Shown piece after piece: positions 1 through 5,849 of a DNA stretch of 5,878 nucleotides. A program made the position numbers and the translations under genes. The notes under the pieces were generated by a model. It saw nothing but the letters and a program-made list of their open reading frames with translations. It was not told the DNA's origin and searched no databases. Each line of letters opens with the position of its first letter. The stretch's first letter is position 1. This stretch comes from an uncultured Terriglobus sp. (GTDB lineage: Bacteria > Acidobacteriota > Terriglobia > Terriglobales > Acidobacteriaceae), in NCBI GenBank assembly GCA_937859825.1, contig CALMAP010000022.1:1-5878 (forward strand). The letters are read 5' to 3'.

Positions 1-831
1 CTGCTCGACTCTCTTCCGCCCGGCACAGTGCAGTGGGACTGCAAACTCGAATCTGCAGAGTTGCAGGGAGAGCGGGTGTTGTTGCGCTTTGCAAGCGGAC
101 GGACCGCATTAGCGGACATCGCGATCGGCAGCGATGGCGCGAACTCTCGTTTGCGTGAGTTGGTCACTCCTATCCGACCGCAGTATGTCGGAGTCTCGCT
201 TGTGGAGGCTCTTGTTCCTGCGGCGAAGCAGACAATACCGGAGCTGTGGGATCTGCTCGGCGGGTCAGCACTGATCGCTCTGGGAGGCGAAAGAACCCTC
301 GGCATGGGAACAAAGCCTGACGGCAGCGTGCTGCTGTACGCAGGATTGAAGACCCATGATGACGCCGCGAGACTTAGCCTTGAAGAGGCAAGCAGCGCGA
401 ATGAGCGAGTGGCATGGTTCCACGATAACTTCCAGGGATGGGGCGAGATCTGGGACCCTCTTTTCCGGGAAGCTGCGTCGACGGTATGGCGTCCGCTACT
501 CGTTTGCCCGGCGGATCAGCCGTGGGAGCCAAAGCCCAATGTCACCTTGATAGGCGACGCAGCGCACGTAATGCCACCGTACGCAGGCGAAGGCGTGAAC
601 ATGGCAATGCTCGATGCCCTGGTGCTGTCACAACTCCTTCTAAGCCAAGACAAATCGTCTGACGCGATCGCGGCGTACGAGACCGAGATGTTTGACCGGA
701 TGCGGCACATCACGGCGGACACGATGGTGAACACAGAAATGTTCTACGCGCCAGATGCTTCCGATCGCGTTGTAGCATTGTTCCGCAGCTTTAGCGGACC
801 GGAGGCCGTTCCGCCAGCCGCAGAAGCTTGA
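1..831 (+). CDS. TetX-like FAD-dependent monooxygenase, 5'-truncated by window edge
   Basis: This is the C-terminal 276 residues of a class A flavoprotein monooxygenase. The frame is open from base 1, so the true start lies outside the window, and the GTG at 28 is an internal Val. Seen: the FAD-binding DG motif GSDGANSRLR (visible residues 43-52) and the GD motif LIGDAAHVMPPYAGEGVN (about 183-200), which contacts the FAD ribityl chain and pyrophosphate. A VxWDxKL segment lies near the left edge and an EMF-P segment near the C-terminus. From memory, all of these align with TetX, which is about 388 residues, so roughly 110 N-terminal residues with the GxGxxG dinucleotide fold are missing. Family role: NAD(P)H- and O2-dependent hydroxylation of an aromatic or polyketide-like substrate in the cytosol. 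Tetracycline activity cannot be inferred from these motifs, because many environmental relatives have unknown substrates. The protein ends in an Ala/Pro-rich tail at a TGA. No terminator is obvious after it. Confidence 0.9.
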   Translation: MLDSLPPGTVQWDCKLESAELQGERVLLRFASGRTALADIAIGSDGANSRLRELVTPIRPQYVGVSLVEALVPAAKQTIPELWDLLGGSALIALGGERTLGMGTKPDGSVLLYAGLKTHDDAARLSLEEASSANERVAWFHDNFQGWGEIWDPLFREAASTVWRPLLVCPADQPWEPKPNVTLIGDAAHVMPPYAGEGVNMAMLDALVLSQLLLSQDKSSDAIAAYETEMFDRMRHITADTMVNTEMFYAPDASDRVVALFRSFSGPEAVPPAAEA

Positions 832-1144
832 TGCGAGCCTTTCCTCTCAAATAGTGGGAGCAGCACTTCAAAGATTTTGGTGCAGGCCCAACCGCGATAT
901 CCGCGTTCAGAGCCTGGTTTTGCCAAAAGCTATGTGTGGGCGAAAGTCTCGTACCACTACGACTTGAAATCGACCAAAGTGACGCAGCTTTGGTTCGCCC
1001 AAGATCGCTCTCCCTCTCGCCTGTAAACACGACGCTGGAGGAACCGGATCGGATGCCGCCGAGAGATACAGCATGCAATGGTAAGCGCACAACACCCGAA
1101 GATGTTGACCTTACACCCCCCGAAATTGGCTATGTTTAACTCCC
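832..1144. other. Non-coding or decayed spacer after the monooxygenase
   Basis: About 310 bases without a gene I can support. One + frame is open from the TAG near 853 to the stop at 1137-1139, but its translation shows no recognisable motif and has an unconvincing Arg/Pro/Thr-rich composition. No Shine-Dalgarno site precedes its internal start candidates. A small GC-rich inverted repeat (CGCG-ATATC-CGCG, 893-905) lies 60 bases past the monooxygenase stop. It has only four paired bases and no T-run, so I do not call it a terminator. The stretch may be a decayed gene or ordinary spacer. Confidence 0.5.
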
Positions 1145-1174
1145 TTGACGCTCTTATCGGGCGAGCTTTATATA
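1145..1174 (+). promoter_or_regulatory. Probable sigma70-type promoter
   Basis: TTGACG at 1145-1150 matches five of six bases of the -35 consensus. An AT-rich -10 follows: TATATA at 1169-1174 with an 18-base spacer, or TTATAT at 1168-1173 with a 17-base spacer. It is the most AT-rich patch of the spacer and lies about 65 bases upstream of the MDR remnant's ATG. Transcription from here would cross the remnant and could also serve the Gfo/Idh gene at 1622. This is a sequence match only. Some bacteria, including Bacteroidota, use different -10/-35 elements. Confidence 0.5.
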
Positions 1175-1230
1175 TCAGTAGCGGTCGTTGCATCGAGTGG
1201 TGTTGACGTTCTTGGGTTGAGGACATCGCT

Positions 1231-1235
1231 GGAGG
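1231..1235 (+). promoter_or_regulatory. Shine-Dalgarno site of the MDR remnant
   Basis: GGAGG ends four bases before the ATG at 1240. The spacing is short but usable. The site shows that the truncated frame still carries a complete translation start and supports reading 1240 as the original N-terminus of the gene. Confidence 0.55.
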
Positions 1236-1239
1236 ATCA

Positions 1240-1317
1240 ATGAAAGCCGTAACTATCCATGAGCATGGTGAGCCCGCAGTTCTAAAGTATGAGAAAGTCC
1301 CGGCTACAAGCGATTGA
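1240..1317 (+). pseudogene. N-terminal remnant of MDR-family quinone oxidoreductase / zinc-type alcohol dehydrogenase
   Basis: The frame encodes 25 residues and then TGA. It begins MKAVTIHEHGEPAVLKYEKV, matching the usual first beta-hairpin of medium-chain dehydrogenase/reductase proteins, of which NADPH:quinone oxidoreductases are typical (MKAV.I...G.P.VLKYE.VP). Those proteins run to about 310-340 residues. Here the reading stops just after the VP, and none of the three forward frames downstream shows the family's catalytic domain or the GxGxxG cofactor fold. The gene therefore looks deleted internally and 3', not merely frameshifted. A promoter-like sequence and an SD site remain upstream. 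The surrounding genes are also redox enzymes, so an intact copy would have fitted the neighbourhood. A short functional leader peptide is an alternative I consider unlikely. Confidence 0.7.
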
Positions 1318-1547
1318 GGCCGGGTGTCGGGATCACCATGGAGACCGTGATTGCCTTTCATCGAGCACTACTTTGCCGGCCATGATGAACCTGCATACTC
1401 TCGTCTGCACGACATTCATGAGGTCTGGCAAGCAGGCGCATACAGCATCAAAAAGCAGGAGCTCGCTACGCAAAGGGAGTGTGTAGCTTTCCGCAAACCC
1501 GTAACTTACTTCCTATCACTTGAATCTTTGGACCTATTGGACGATCC

Positions 1548-1586
1548 GATTGCCAGATGCGTTCTGATTGCCAGATGCGTTCTGAT
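1548..1586 (+). repeat. 18-bp tandem direct repeat, two copies plus 3 bases
   Basis: GATTGCCAGATGCGTTCT occurs at 1548-1565 and again, identically, at 1566-1583, followed by the first three bases of a third copy (GAT). The unit is a multiple of three, so it leaves any frame crossing it open. It lies 36 bases before the proposed start of the Gfo/Idh gene. The exact identity suggests a recent slippage duplication. It could also be a repeated operator half-site, but the unit has no dyad symmetry. Confidence 0.9.
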
Positions 1587-1609
1587 CGTAGTCGCACCTA
1601 ACTTCTTCT

Positions 1610-1617
1610 GGAGGTGA
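1610..1617 (+). promoter_or_regulatory. Perfect Shine-Dalgarno site fixing the Gfo/Idh start
   Basis: GGAGGTGA is complementary over all eight bases to the usual 16S rRNA 3' end (anti-SD UCACCUCC). Its GGAGG core ends seven bases before the ATT at 1622, an optimal distance. No ATG, GTG or TTG in the Gfo/Idh frame lies near it, so this site is the main argument for the ATT start. Confidence 0.7.
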
Positions 1618-1621
1618 GCCT

Positions 1622-2758
1622 ATTTCCCGTCCACTGCAGGTTGGCATTATCGGCGCGAGCGCCGAAAGAGGCTGGGCACGTGATTCCCACGTTCCAGCCG
1701 TTCAGAAACTGGATGGCATCGAGTTGGCCGCGGTCGTGTCAGGCACCCGGGCCGGCGCTGACGCGGCTGCCAAGGCTTTCCATGTAAAGGCTGCATACGC
1801 CACAGCTGACGATCTCTTCCGCGACCCGAGCATTGATATCGTCTCCGTTGCCGTGAAAGTTCCTGATCATCGCGATCTGGTGCTGGGTGCGTTAGCAGCG
1901 GGTAAACACCTCTACTGCGAGTGGCCACTTGGTAGAAATCTGGAGGAAAGCGAAGAGCTTGCCTCGGCAGCAAAGACTGCGGGAGTCCATTGTGCTATCG
2001 GATTACAGACTCGGATGAACCCGGCGGTACGGCAAGCTCAATCATTGTTGGCCACAGGAGCAATCGGGCGGTTGCTAAGCGCACGCGTTACGTCGACTGC
2101 AGTGGCCTACGGACCCAAGGTTGAAAAAGCGATGGCCTTCGGAGAGGATGGTGCAAACGGTGTCACCCTCGTCACCATACAAGGTGGTCACACGCTGGAT
2201 CTTGTGATCAAGCTCCTCGGAGAGTTGGAGGATGTCTCTGCCCTCGCAACGACTCAGTTTCCAGAGGTCTACATCGGTGATTCTACCCAGCCCCAACGAA
2301 GGTCTACTCCCGATCATCTTCTTGTGCACTCGCGGCTTGCATCAGGTTTACCCGTCGGGATAGAAGTGGCAGGCGGGAGACCCGCCGGCAATACACCCTT
2401 CCTGTTTCAGGTGGTGGGCGAGAAAGGCGAGCTCCTGCTTGCAGGAGGCGCGCCCCGAGGCTTTCAGTCGGGTAAATTACGCCTCAGCATGAATGGTCAA
2501 GAGCAAGAGGTGGATGAAGGTGAGTTGGCGGGCTTGCCGGAGAATGCCTTCAATGTGGCGGGCGTCTACGCCACATTACGGGACGACATCAACTCCGGTA
2601 CCCATACCGTTGCTGATTTTGATCATGCGGTTCAGCTGACCCGGCTCATCGACGCCGCTCTATCTTCCTCAGAGGAAGGCAGGCGAAAGCTGTACAACCA
2701 CTGGCCCTCGCGAGACGCATCGCCCAAGGCGAAGGAGGTGTCCGGTAGGGACGCATAG
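1622..2758 (+). CDS. Gal80-like Gfo/Idh/MocA family oxidoreductase, probable ATT start
   Basis: A 378-residue protein if it starts at ATT 1622. Seen: an N-terminal Rossmann strand and glycine loop VGIIGASAERGWA (residues 7-19), the EWPLG motif (100-104) where the family usually has EKP, GGHTLD (188-193) and PDHLL (230-234). NGVTLVT...GGHTLDL, TPDHLL and the following GGRP segment resemble the Gal80-like branch more than the sugar dehydrogenase branch. Family role: NAD(P)-binding, usually C-H oxidation or reduction of sugars or cyclitols in the cytosol. Gal80 itself is a non-catalytic regulator. The first in-frame standard start is TTG at 1724, which would delete the nucleotide-binding loop and is therefore rejected. 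The frame upstream is closed by TAG at 1589-1591. ATT 1622 gives the family-typical opening (M)SRPLQVGIIGAS and sits seven bases after a perfect Shine-Dalgarno core. A mutated ATG start or a sequencing error is possible. Confidence 0.85.
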   Translation: MSRPLQVGIIGASAERGWARDSHVPAVQKLDGIELAAVVSGTRAGADAAAKAFHVKAAYATADDLFRDPSIDIVSVAVKVPDHRDLVLGALAAGKHLYCEWPLGRNLEESEELASAAKTAGVHCAIGLQTRMNPAVRQAQSLLATGAIGRLLSARVTSTAVAYGPKVEKAMAFGEDGANGVTLVTIQGGHTLDLVIKLLGELEDVSALATTQFPEVYIGDSTQPQRRSTPDHLLVHSRLASGLPVGIEVAGGRPAGNTPFLFQVVGEKGELLLAGGAPRGFQSGKLRLSMNGQEQEVDEGELAGLPENAFNVAGVYATLRDDINSGTHTVADFDHAVQLTRLIDAALSSSEEGRRKLYNHWPSRDASPKAKEVSGRDA

Positions 2759-3068
2759 GCCTTTTACCTGCTCAGTTCCTGTGCGCACCACGCAGGCGCA
2801 TACACCCAGAGATGAGCGGGGATTCAGTTTTACTGGAAGGGACAGGACGTAAGGACACGCAAGGGCGGCAGAACAGCCAATCGCATCTAATTTCTCCGCC
2901 GTCGCACTCAGTTGCGAGCGCGCTACAGCAAACTGCAATCAGACGCAACAACATCCGACGCAGGATGGCGGGACGAACGTTTCCTTACGCTACCATCACC
3001 TGTGGACAGTCCTCTACACTTCCCTTGATGGACCGCCAAATCGCCGCCAAGCACATGCTGCGCATCTG
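2759..3068. other. Intergenic gap without a convincing gene
   Basis: About 310 bases. An 85-codon + frame (2812-3069) overlaps the FUSC start by one base, but its translation is low in hydrophobic core residues, matches nothing I recognise and lacks a Shine-Dalgarno site, so I do not call it. Just after the Gfo/Idh stop, TGTGCGC (2780-2786) can pair with GCGCATA (2796-2802), with one G-T pair and a nine-base loop. No T-run follows, so it is at best a weak terminator. TGGACA at 3003-3008 resembles a -35 box, but no good -10 lies at the right distance. Any FUSC promoter here is not evident. Confidence 0.5.
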
Positions 3069-4193
3069 ATGGACACACTGAGTCAGCAGCTTCGTACCTT
3101 TCAGTGGTCTACCTCAGAGCCTTTTCACTCACTGCTGTGCCTGCCGGCGGTGGGCGTGCCGCTCTACCTGGGTGTCAAGCTTGGATATCCCGGAACGGGC
3201 GTGCTGATGGCGGGCGGTGCCCAGTGCGTGGGCTTCGGTTCGTTTCAGCAGCCGCTCTTTCGACGCTCCGGCCCGATGGTTCTGGCAACGATCGGGATTG
3301 CCATCTCCGCCATGGTGGGAGCGCTTTGCCGGGACAATACCTATGCCCTGCTTGCCGCCACATTGGTGTGGACGCTGCTGTATGGCCTGAGCAACAGCAT
3401 CAGCAGCGCGACGGCGTGGGTGGGTCAACAATGCTGCGTCTTCCTGATCGTCTCCTCTGCTGCTGCCAGCACTCCGGGCACCACGCATGACCTTGTGAAC
3501 AGCGCCCTGTTGCGCGGAGCGGGCGTGCTGGCAGGCGGCGCATTACAGACATGCCTGCTGCTTGCGCTGCGGTACTGGTTCCCGCAGGCACAAACGATCT
3601 TTAGCAATCCGGATTTCGATCCCACCCGCTTTCAACGCAGCTTTCTCAGGGAGCAGTTGCGCTGGGATTCCGGCACCATGCAGTATTCCCTGCGTGTCTG
3701 CATCACGGGCGTGCTCGCTGTTTTGCTCTATCGCCAGTTCACCTTTCAGAGCGCCTACTGGATCGGCATGACCGCCGTACTCATTCCCAAACCCGAGTGG
3801 GCACAGACCGCGGCCCGCTCGGTGCTGCGCACCGTCGGCACCTTCCTGGGCGCGGCGCTCAGCACACTGCTTGTCATTGCCGTTCATCCTCGTGGCGAGG
3901 TGCTTACGCTGCTGGTGCTCCTCTTTCTTTATCTGACGTACCTGTTCAACAACGTGAACTACGGCGTATTCGCCATGGCGCTTACGGGCTACATCTGCTT
4001 TCTTCTGGCTGTCGTGCGTAATCCGGCACGCGACGTGCTGGCCCACCGCATGGAAGCGACGGCCATCGGATGCTCGCTCGCCATCAGCATCCATCTGTTG
4101 TTCATCGGCACACGGCACGCCTTCGGCCTGGCTTCACCGCACCTTCACACACTTGAGGAGCGGCTCGGCTTTCACAGGTCCGAGCAGCTTTAA
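3069..4193 (+). CDS. FUSC-family (fusaric-acid-resistance-like) inner-membrane protein
   Basis: A 374-residue polytopic membrane protein. By eye, hydrophobic segments fall near residues 22-38, 41-58, 69-87, 92-108, 145-168, 207-221, 228-240, 255-273, 277-295, 297-317 and 328-347. The segment YWIGMTAVLIPKPEWAQTAA (230-249) followed by RSVLRTVGTFLGAALSTLL (250-268), with a later HRMEATAIGCSLAI, is the hallmark of the FUSC/YccS-like domain. The first half (PGTGVLMAGGAQCVGFGSFQ onward, then an ATIGIAISAMVGAL helix) looks like a diverged copy of the same unit, as in other two-half FUSC proteins. It is shorter than AaeB-type efflux proteins (about 650 residues) and lacks a large soluble domain. No membrane-fusion partner is present in the window. 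Known relatives export aromatic acids; the substrate here is unknown. The ATG at 3069 has no clear Shine-Dalgarno site. The esterase follows 83 bases downstream on the same strand. Confidence 0.85.
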   Translation: MDTLSQQLRTFQWSTSEPFHSLLCLPAVGVPLYLGVKLGYPGTGVLMAGGAQCVGFGSFQQPLFRRSGPMVLATIGIAISAMVGALCRDNTYALLAATLVWTLLYGLSNSISSATAWVGQQCCVFLIVSSAAASTPGTTHDLVNSALLRGAGVLAGGALQTCLLLALRYWFPQAQTIFSNPDFDPTRFQRSFLREQLRWDSGTMQYSLRVCITGVLAVLLYRQFTFQSAYWIGMTAVLIPKPEWAQTAARSVLRTVGTFLGAALSTLLVIAVHPRGEVLTLLVLLFLYLTYLFNNVNYGVFAMALTGYICFLLAVVRNPARDVLAHRMEATAIGCSLAISIHLLFIGTRHAFGLASPHLHTLEERLGFHRSEQL

Positions 4194-4264
4194 GGAGTTT
4201 CCGCTTTACGCCTCTCTGGCGAGTTTCTCTGGTGCGCTGTTACGCTGGCTGTCCTGGACCACGC

Positions 4265-4270
4265 AAGGAG
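4265..4270 (+). promoter_or_regulatory. Shine-Dalgarno site deciding the esterase start
   Basis: AAGGAG ends six bases before the ATG at 4277. It selects that ATG over an in-frame GTG at 4232, which would add 15 residues ahead of an otherwise perfect export signal. The ATG at 4272 is in another frame. Confidence 0.8.
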
Positions 4271-4276
4271 AATGGG

Positions 4277-5839
4277 ATGATCCTGGGAACGAAGCGCCTG
4301 TGTGTGCTCATATTGGGGGTACTGCTTGGTTGCACTGCTATCGGCAAGGCAGATCCACTCGTCGTCAAAACCGCACAAGGCAGAGCCCAGGGCAAGACCA
4401 TAGGCGATGGAAAGGTGCGCGCCTGGCTAGGCGTCCCCTATGCCGCTCCGCCCGTGGGCGATTTGCGCTGGAAGGCGCCGCAGCCTGCGGCAGCATGGCA
4501 AGGTGTGCGTGACAGTACACGCTACGGCGCCCATTGCGCTCAGAACCATGTCTTCGACGACATGATCTTTCAGGACAATGGCCCTGGCGAAGACTGCCTC
4601 TTTTTGAACGTCTTCGTTCCTGCCAACGCAAAGGCCAAAGCCAGACTGCCAGTCATGTTCTGGATCCATGGTGGAGGCTTCTACGGCGGCGCCAGCAATG
4701 AACCTCGCCATAACGGCGACTTCCTCCCGCAGCAGGGCGTCGTTCTGGTCACCATGAATTACCGTCTGGGAGTGTTCGGCTTTCTCGCTACCTCTGATCT
4801 TGCAAAGGAGGCAGGCGGCGCGGCAGGAAACTACGGCTTAATGGACATGATTGCCGCTCTCCAGTGGGTGAAGACCAACATCGGCAACTTCGGCGGCGAT
4901 CCTGGTAACGTGACAATCTTCGGCGAGAGCGCGGGTTCCTTCGCGGTAAGCACCCTCATGGCTGCGCCGCTGGCACGCGGCCTGTTCCACAAGGCGATTG
5001 GAGAAAGCGGTGCTGCCGTCACCAACTCCACCCTCGCGTTTCAGCCGCTGAATGCACGTGAGATCAAAGACGCAACGTGGGTTGCCGGCCTGAAGGTCCA
5101 TTCGCTTGCGGAGCTTCGCGCGCTACCCACGCAAACCATCCTGGATGGGGCAAAGCAGCCGGGCGTGAGCTTTCCTCCTGACATTGACGGTAAGGTACTC
5201 ACAGAACCCGTATCTGCCACGTACAAAGCCGGTAGGCAGGCCCATGTTCCCCTGATTGCCGGTTGGAATGCCGACGAGGGCGCCTCGGTCAGCACCCGCG
5301 AGATGTCTGCCGAAAAGTGGAAGTCGGCAGCGCGTGAGTACTTCCCCGATCGCACGGAAGCCTTTCTGAGACTCTACCCCGGTGACACCACTCCTCAGGC
5401 GGTCCGCTCCGCAACCGACTTTGCCAGCGACCAGTTCATCGGTTACGGCACGTGGAAGTGGCTGGAAGAACATCGAACCACCGGCGATGCTTCCCTCTTT
5501 CGTTATCACTTCGAGCTGCCCGCAACGCCCAGCAAATACCACCTGGGCACCTACGCCTTCCACTCGGACGACATCGAGTATGTCTTCGGCACGCTTGACA
5601 CACGGCCCGGCTTCAACGTCAGGCCAGAGGACCGCATATTAAGCAAGCAGATGATGACCTACTGGGCGAATTTTGCGAAAACAGGCGATCCGAACGGTGG
5701 TGACCTGCCGAAGTGGCTGTCTTACAAGTCTGCGGGGTATCCGCTGATCCATCTGGATGCGACGATCACCTCGGGACCGGACGCCATCCGCGACCGCTAT
5801 CTCTTCCTCGAACAGGGCATGCCTCCGCGGCAACGCTAG
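4277..5839 (+). CDS. Exported type-B carboxylesterase (COesterase family)
   Basis: A 520-residue alpha/beta hydrolase that cleaves carboxylic esters, close to the usual 500-550 residues of the family. Export signal: KR at 6-7, a hydrophobic core at 8-18, then either signal peptidase I cleavage after IGKA (residue 25) or a lipobox-like LLGC with Cys19. Seen in order: type-B signature EDCLFLNV (105-112), oxyanion-hole HGGGF (131-135), nucleophile elbow GDPGNVTIFGESAG with Ser218, acid Glu334 in GWNADEG, and catalytic His429 in AFHSDDIEYVFG. The triad is intact. Cys87 and Cys107 sit where the family's conserved N-terminal disulfide forms, which fits a periplasmic, surface or secreted location. 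The start at 4277 is chosen for its Shine-Dalgarno site and signal peptide. The substrate is unknown; relatives act on p-nitrobenzyl, aromatic, carbamate or short-chain esters. It may be co-transcribed with the FUSC gene 83 bases upstream. Confidence 0.95.
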   Translation: MILGTKRLCVLILGVLLGCTAIGKADPLVVKTAQGRAQGKTIGDGKVRAWLGVPYAAPPVGDLRWKAPQPAAAWQGVRDSTRYGAHCAQNHVFDDMIFQDNGPGEDCLFLNVFVPANAKAKARLPVMFWIHGGGFYGGASNEPRHNGDFLPQQGVVLVTMNYRLGVFGFLATSDLAKEAGGAAGNYGLMDMIAALQWVKTNIGNFGGDPGNVTIFGESAGSFAVSTLMAAPLARGLFHKAIGESGAAVTNSTLAFQPLNAREIKDATWVAGLKVHSLAELRALPTQTILDGAKQPGVSFPPDIDGKVLTEPVSATYKAGRQAHVPLIAGWNADEGASVSTREMSAEKWKSAAREYFPDRTEAFLRLYPGDTTPQAVRSATDFASDQFIGYGTWKWLEEHRTTGDASLFRYHFELPATPSKYHLGTYAFHSDDIEYVFGTLDTRPGFNVRPEDRILSKQMMTYWANFAKTGDPNGGDLPKWLSYKSAGYPLIHLDATITSGPDAIRDRYLFLEQGMPPRQR

Positions 5840-5849
5840 CGTTCGCGGA
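5824..5849 (+). terminator. Hairpin-forming inverted repeat overlapping the esterase stop
   Basis: TCCGCG (5824-5829) pairs with CGCGGA (5844-5849), enclosing the perfect 12-base palindrome AACGCTAGCGTT (5832-5843) after a two-base bulge (GC, 5830-5831). The RNA could fold into a stem of ten base pairs with loop CTAG, containing the TAG stop at 5837-5839. No T-run follows, so it is not a classical intrinsic terminator. It may slow RNA decay, contribute to termination, or serve as a protein-binding palindrome. Confidence 0.4.

Larger units (their letters stand above)
1351..1617 (+). other. Unrecognised 88-codon open frame, possible gene remnant
   Basis: The frame starts at TTG directly after an in-frame TGA (1348-1350) and has no Shine-Dalgarno site, so it is probably not an intact gene. 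The first half (for example EHYFAGHDEPAYSRLHDIHE, about residues 5-24) has a protein-like mix of charged and aromatic residues and could be a fragment of a real coding sequence. The second half is Leu/Val/Cys-rich and contains the peptide IARCVL twice, produced by an 18-bp tandem duplication. I do not recognise a family. The frame is open up to the Shine-Dalgarno site of the next gene and ends five bases before that gene's proposed start. Confidence 0.2.

Noticed and set aside
957..1361. 134-codon frame on the minus strand across the spacer
   Set aside because: It covers the promoter, the MDR stump and part of the decayed region on the opposite strand. Cys/Arg/Ser-rich translation with no domain and no ribosome site.
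1724..2758. TTG 1724 as start of the Gfo/Idh protein
   Set aside because: It would remove the glycine-rich nucleotide-binding loop, whose coding sequence is intact immediately upstream, and it has no Shine-Dalgarno site.
1432..2804. 13-base exact repeat GCAGGCGCATACA at 1432-1444 and 2792-2804, flanking the Gfo/Idh gene
   Set aside because: One such match is plausible by chance in a window of this size. Neither the flanks nor nearby sequence show transposon ends or target duplications.
2812..3069. 85-codon frame ending on the FUSC start (TGATG overlap)
   Set aside because: Low-complexity polar composition, no recognisable motif and no Shine-Dalgarno site. The overlap alone is not enough to call a gene.
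3543..4118. 191-codon minus-strand frame inside the FUSC gene
   Set aside because: Antisense shadow of a strongly supported membrane protein. The Gln/His/Arg/Glu-rich composition is what the complement of hydrophobic codons gives.
4191..4198. TAAGGAG at the FUSC stop as a ribosome site for a small gene
   Set aside because: No start codon follows at a suitable distance with a meaningful open frame.
4232..4276. GTG at 4232 as an earlier start of the esterase
   Set aside because: It would put 15 residues without a signal in front of a good signal peptide, while ATG 4277 has an ideal Shine-Dalgarno site.
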